A stretch of DNA of 15,301 nucleotides from Alphaproteobacteria bacterium MarineAlpha3_Bin4 (lineage in GTDB: Bacteria; Pseudomonadota; Alphaproteobacteria; Rhodospirillales; Casp-alpha2), in the NCBI GenBank assembly GCA_002938045.1, contig PTLJ01000012.1:1-15301 (forward strand), read 5' to 3'. Shown piece by piece: positions 14,488-15,301 of the stretch (position 1 is its first letter; every line of letters starts with the position of its first letter). The position numbers and the translations under genes are program-made. Under the pieces are notes generated by a model that was not told the DNA's origin, did no database searches, and worked only from the letters and a program-made list of their open reading frames with translations.

Positions 14488-15237
14488 ATGGTGTACTTCG
14501 CCAAATGGAAAGTGGTGTTGATCCTGGCAGTCTGTTCGCTGGGGCTCGTCTTCGCCGCGCCTAATTTTATCACCGCCAAGGACGCCGAAACGTTGCCGGA
14601 TTGGCTGCCGCACAAGCAGGTCAGCCTCGGGCTCGACCTGCAAGGCGGCTCGCATCTGCTGCTCGAGGTCGATATTGACAACGTTATTCGCGAACAACTG
14701 GAAGGACTCGTCGATTCCGTCCGCGTCGAACTGAGGCGTGCGCGCATCCGATACCGCGGCCTCGGCGTCGAGGGCCATGCCGTGCGCGTGACCATCCGCG
14801 ATAAGGAAAAGGCCGAGGACGCCCGCAATCTTCTGCGTCGGATTGACCAGACCGCGTTGACCTCGCTGAGCGATAGCGGGCAGGTCCGAATTGATCTGAC
14901 CGATCGTGCCATCTCCGACCGGCGCAACTCGGCGATCCAGCAGTCGATCGAGATCGTGCGCCGCCGCGTCGACGAGACCGGCACCCGCGAACCGACAATT
15001 CAGCGTCAAGGAGAAGACCGCATTCTGGTCCAGTTGCCGGGCGTTGACGACCCGGAACGGATCAAGCGCCTGTTGGGCAGGACCGCTAAAATGACGTTCC
15101 ATCTCACCGACGAGCAGCACTCGCTTGAGATAGCGATGGCCGGTCGCGTGCCGGCGGGCTTGACCGGCCGAATCTCTTTGGCGAATTCGGGACGGGCAAC
15201 TGCATGCCCAACGACGATCCCGACGCCTGGCGCGTGA
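14488..15237 (+). CDS. secD: Protein translocase subunit SecD, N-terminal part, reading frame broken
   Basis: SecD with SecF uses the proton gradient to pull exported proteins across the membrane. The frame shows the SecD N-terminus: one membrane helix (about 6-23), the signature VSLGLDLQGGSHLLLEVD (46-63), periplasmic P1 head segments with IEIVRRRVDETGTREPTIQ (154-172), the GEDRILVQLPGVDDPERIK segment, and the LLGRTAKMTFHLTDE segment. Up to about residue 224 (AMAGRVPAG, near 15159) it matches the family; the last 25 residues do not, and the ORF stops at 15237. A full alphaproteobacterial SecD has about 500 or more residues with six membrane segments, so more than half is missing, including all membrane segments after the first. 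It starts 27 bases after yajC. As written it cannot be functional; see the junction finding. Confidence 0.85.
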   Translation: MVYFAKWKVVLILAVCSLGLVFAAPNFITAKDAETLPDWLPHKQVSLGLDLQGGSHLLLEVDIDNVIREQLEGLVDSVRVELRRARIRYRGLGVEGHAVRVTIRDKEKAEDARNLLRRIDQTALTSLSDSGQVRIDLTDRAISDRRNSAIQQSIEIVRRRVDETGTREPTIQRQGEDRILVQLPGVDDPERIKRLLGRTAKMTFHLTDEQHSLEIAMAGRVPAGLTGRISLANSGRATACPTTIPTPGA

Positions 15238-15301
15238 GCATCTGGGCCGCGTATTTCGAAGAGAGCGGCCTGGCCTTCTGGGACGTCGTCGAACGGCTGA
15301 G
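15129..15301 (+). CDS. 5'-truncated fragment, possibly the end of a glycoside-hydrolase barrel, cut by window edge
   Basis: A frame different from secD is open from 15129 to the window edge and has no plausible start before ATG 15204. Its coding-like part contains LDRPNLFGEFGTGN and then DAWRVSIWAAYFEESGLAFW. The pattern of a Glu at the end of a strand (FGEFG) followed by an R..IWAAYF..SGLAFWD strand resembles the seventh and eighth strands of clan GH-A glycosidases, where that Glu is the nucleophile. This is recalled pattern likeness, not a search result. The fragment is joined in the middle to SecD sequence, so both genes are incomplete at the join. Confidence 0.3.
15138..15169. repeat. Inverted repeat at the secD break
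   Basis: GGCCGGTC (15138-15145) and GACCGGCC (15162-15169) are perfect reverse complements with a 16-base spacer. The loss of SecD similarity falls inside this spacer (near 15159). Confidence 0.5.

Noticed and set aside
14425..15120. Antisense ORF (231 codons) opposite secD
   Set aside because: The plus-strand SecD signature motifs are unmistakable; the antisense protein has none.

Overview
The window is a GC-rich, densely packed chromosomal segment from an alphaproteobacterium, most likely of the Rhodospirillales type. I infer this from the gene order (erpA/xthA next to dgt, then SPOR-nagZ-M50 protease-scpA-scpB-tatABC-serS-surE-pcm-nlpD-DUF815 ATPase-yajC-secD) and from the protein styles. 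Nearly everything is housekeeping. I see no tRNA, rRNA, CRISPR array, insertion sequence or phage gene.

Layout. Positions 1-1019 (minus strand) hold the 5' part of xthA (cut by the window edge, GTG start) behind erpA, with a near-consensus promoter at 1074-1101. Divergently, dgt (1302-2507) runs on the plus strand. An extended -10 promoter just before 2607 opens a tight plus-strand operon: a SPOR-domain membrane protein, nagZ, a site-2 (M50) protease, scpA and scpB. The last four genes are joined by a 3-base gap or by 4-base stop/start overlaps. The operon ends at a strong intrinsic terminator overlapping the scpB stop codon. tatA, tatB and tatC follow with their own probable promoter, then serS-surE-pcm with overlapping ends, and an NlpD-like LysM/LytM lipoprotein gene. 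A small membrane-protein gene (12636-12821) with a very good ribosome binding site fills the gap before the single minus-strand DUF815-type ATPase gene. yajC and secD then start from a divergent promoter near 13969-13996.

How the genes work together. The window joins chromosome segregation (ScpAB), protein export (TatABC, YajC-SecD), envelope remodelling (SPOR protein, NagZ, NlpD), nucleotide and DNA maintenance (Dgt, XthA, SurE), protein repair (Pcm), translation (SerS) and Fe-S maturation (ErpA).

Unusual points. (1) SecD reads normally for about 224 residues and then stops matching; a different reading frame continues to the window edge as what looks like the end of a glycoside-hydrolase barrel, so secD is broken by a rearrangement or an assembly chimera. 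(2) SerS carries an in-frame, AT-richer insert of roughly 45-50 residues in its catalytic domain, just before the serine-binding TAE motif. (3) The small membrane ORF ends in an amber codon after which the same frame stays open and coding-like for 45 more codons. (4) argS, often found between dgt and the SPOR gene in related genomes, is absent. (5) The NlpD-like protein has lost most of its catalytic zinc-site residues, as expected for an amidase activator.
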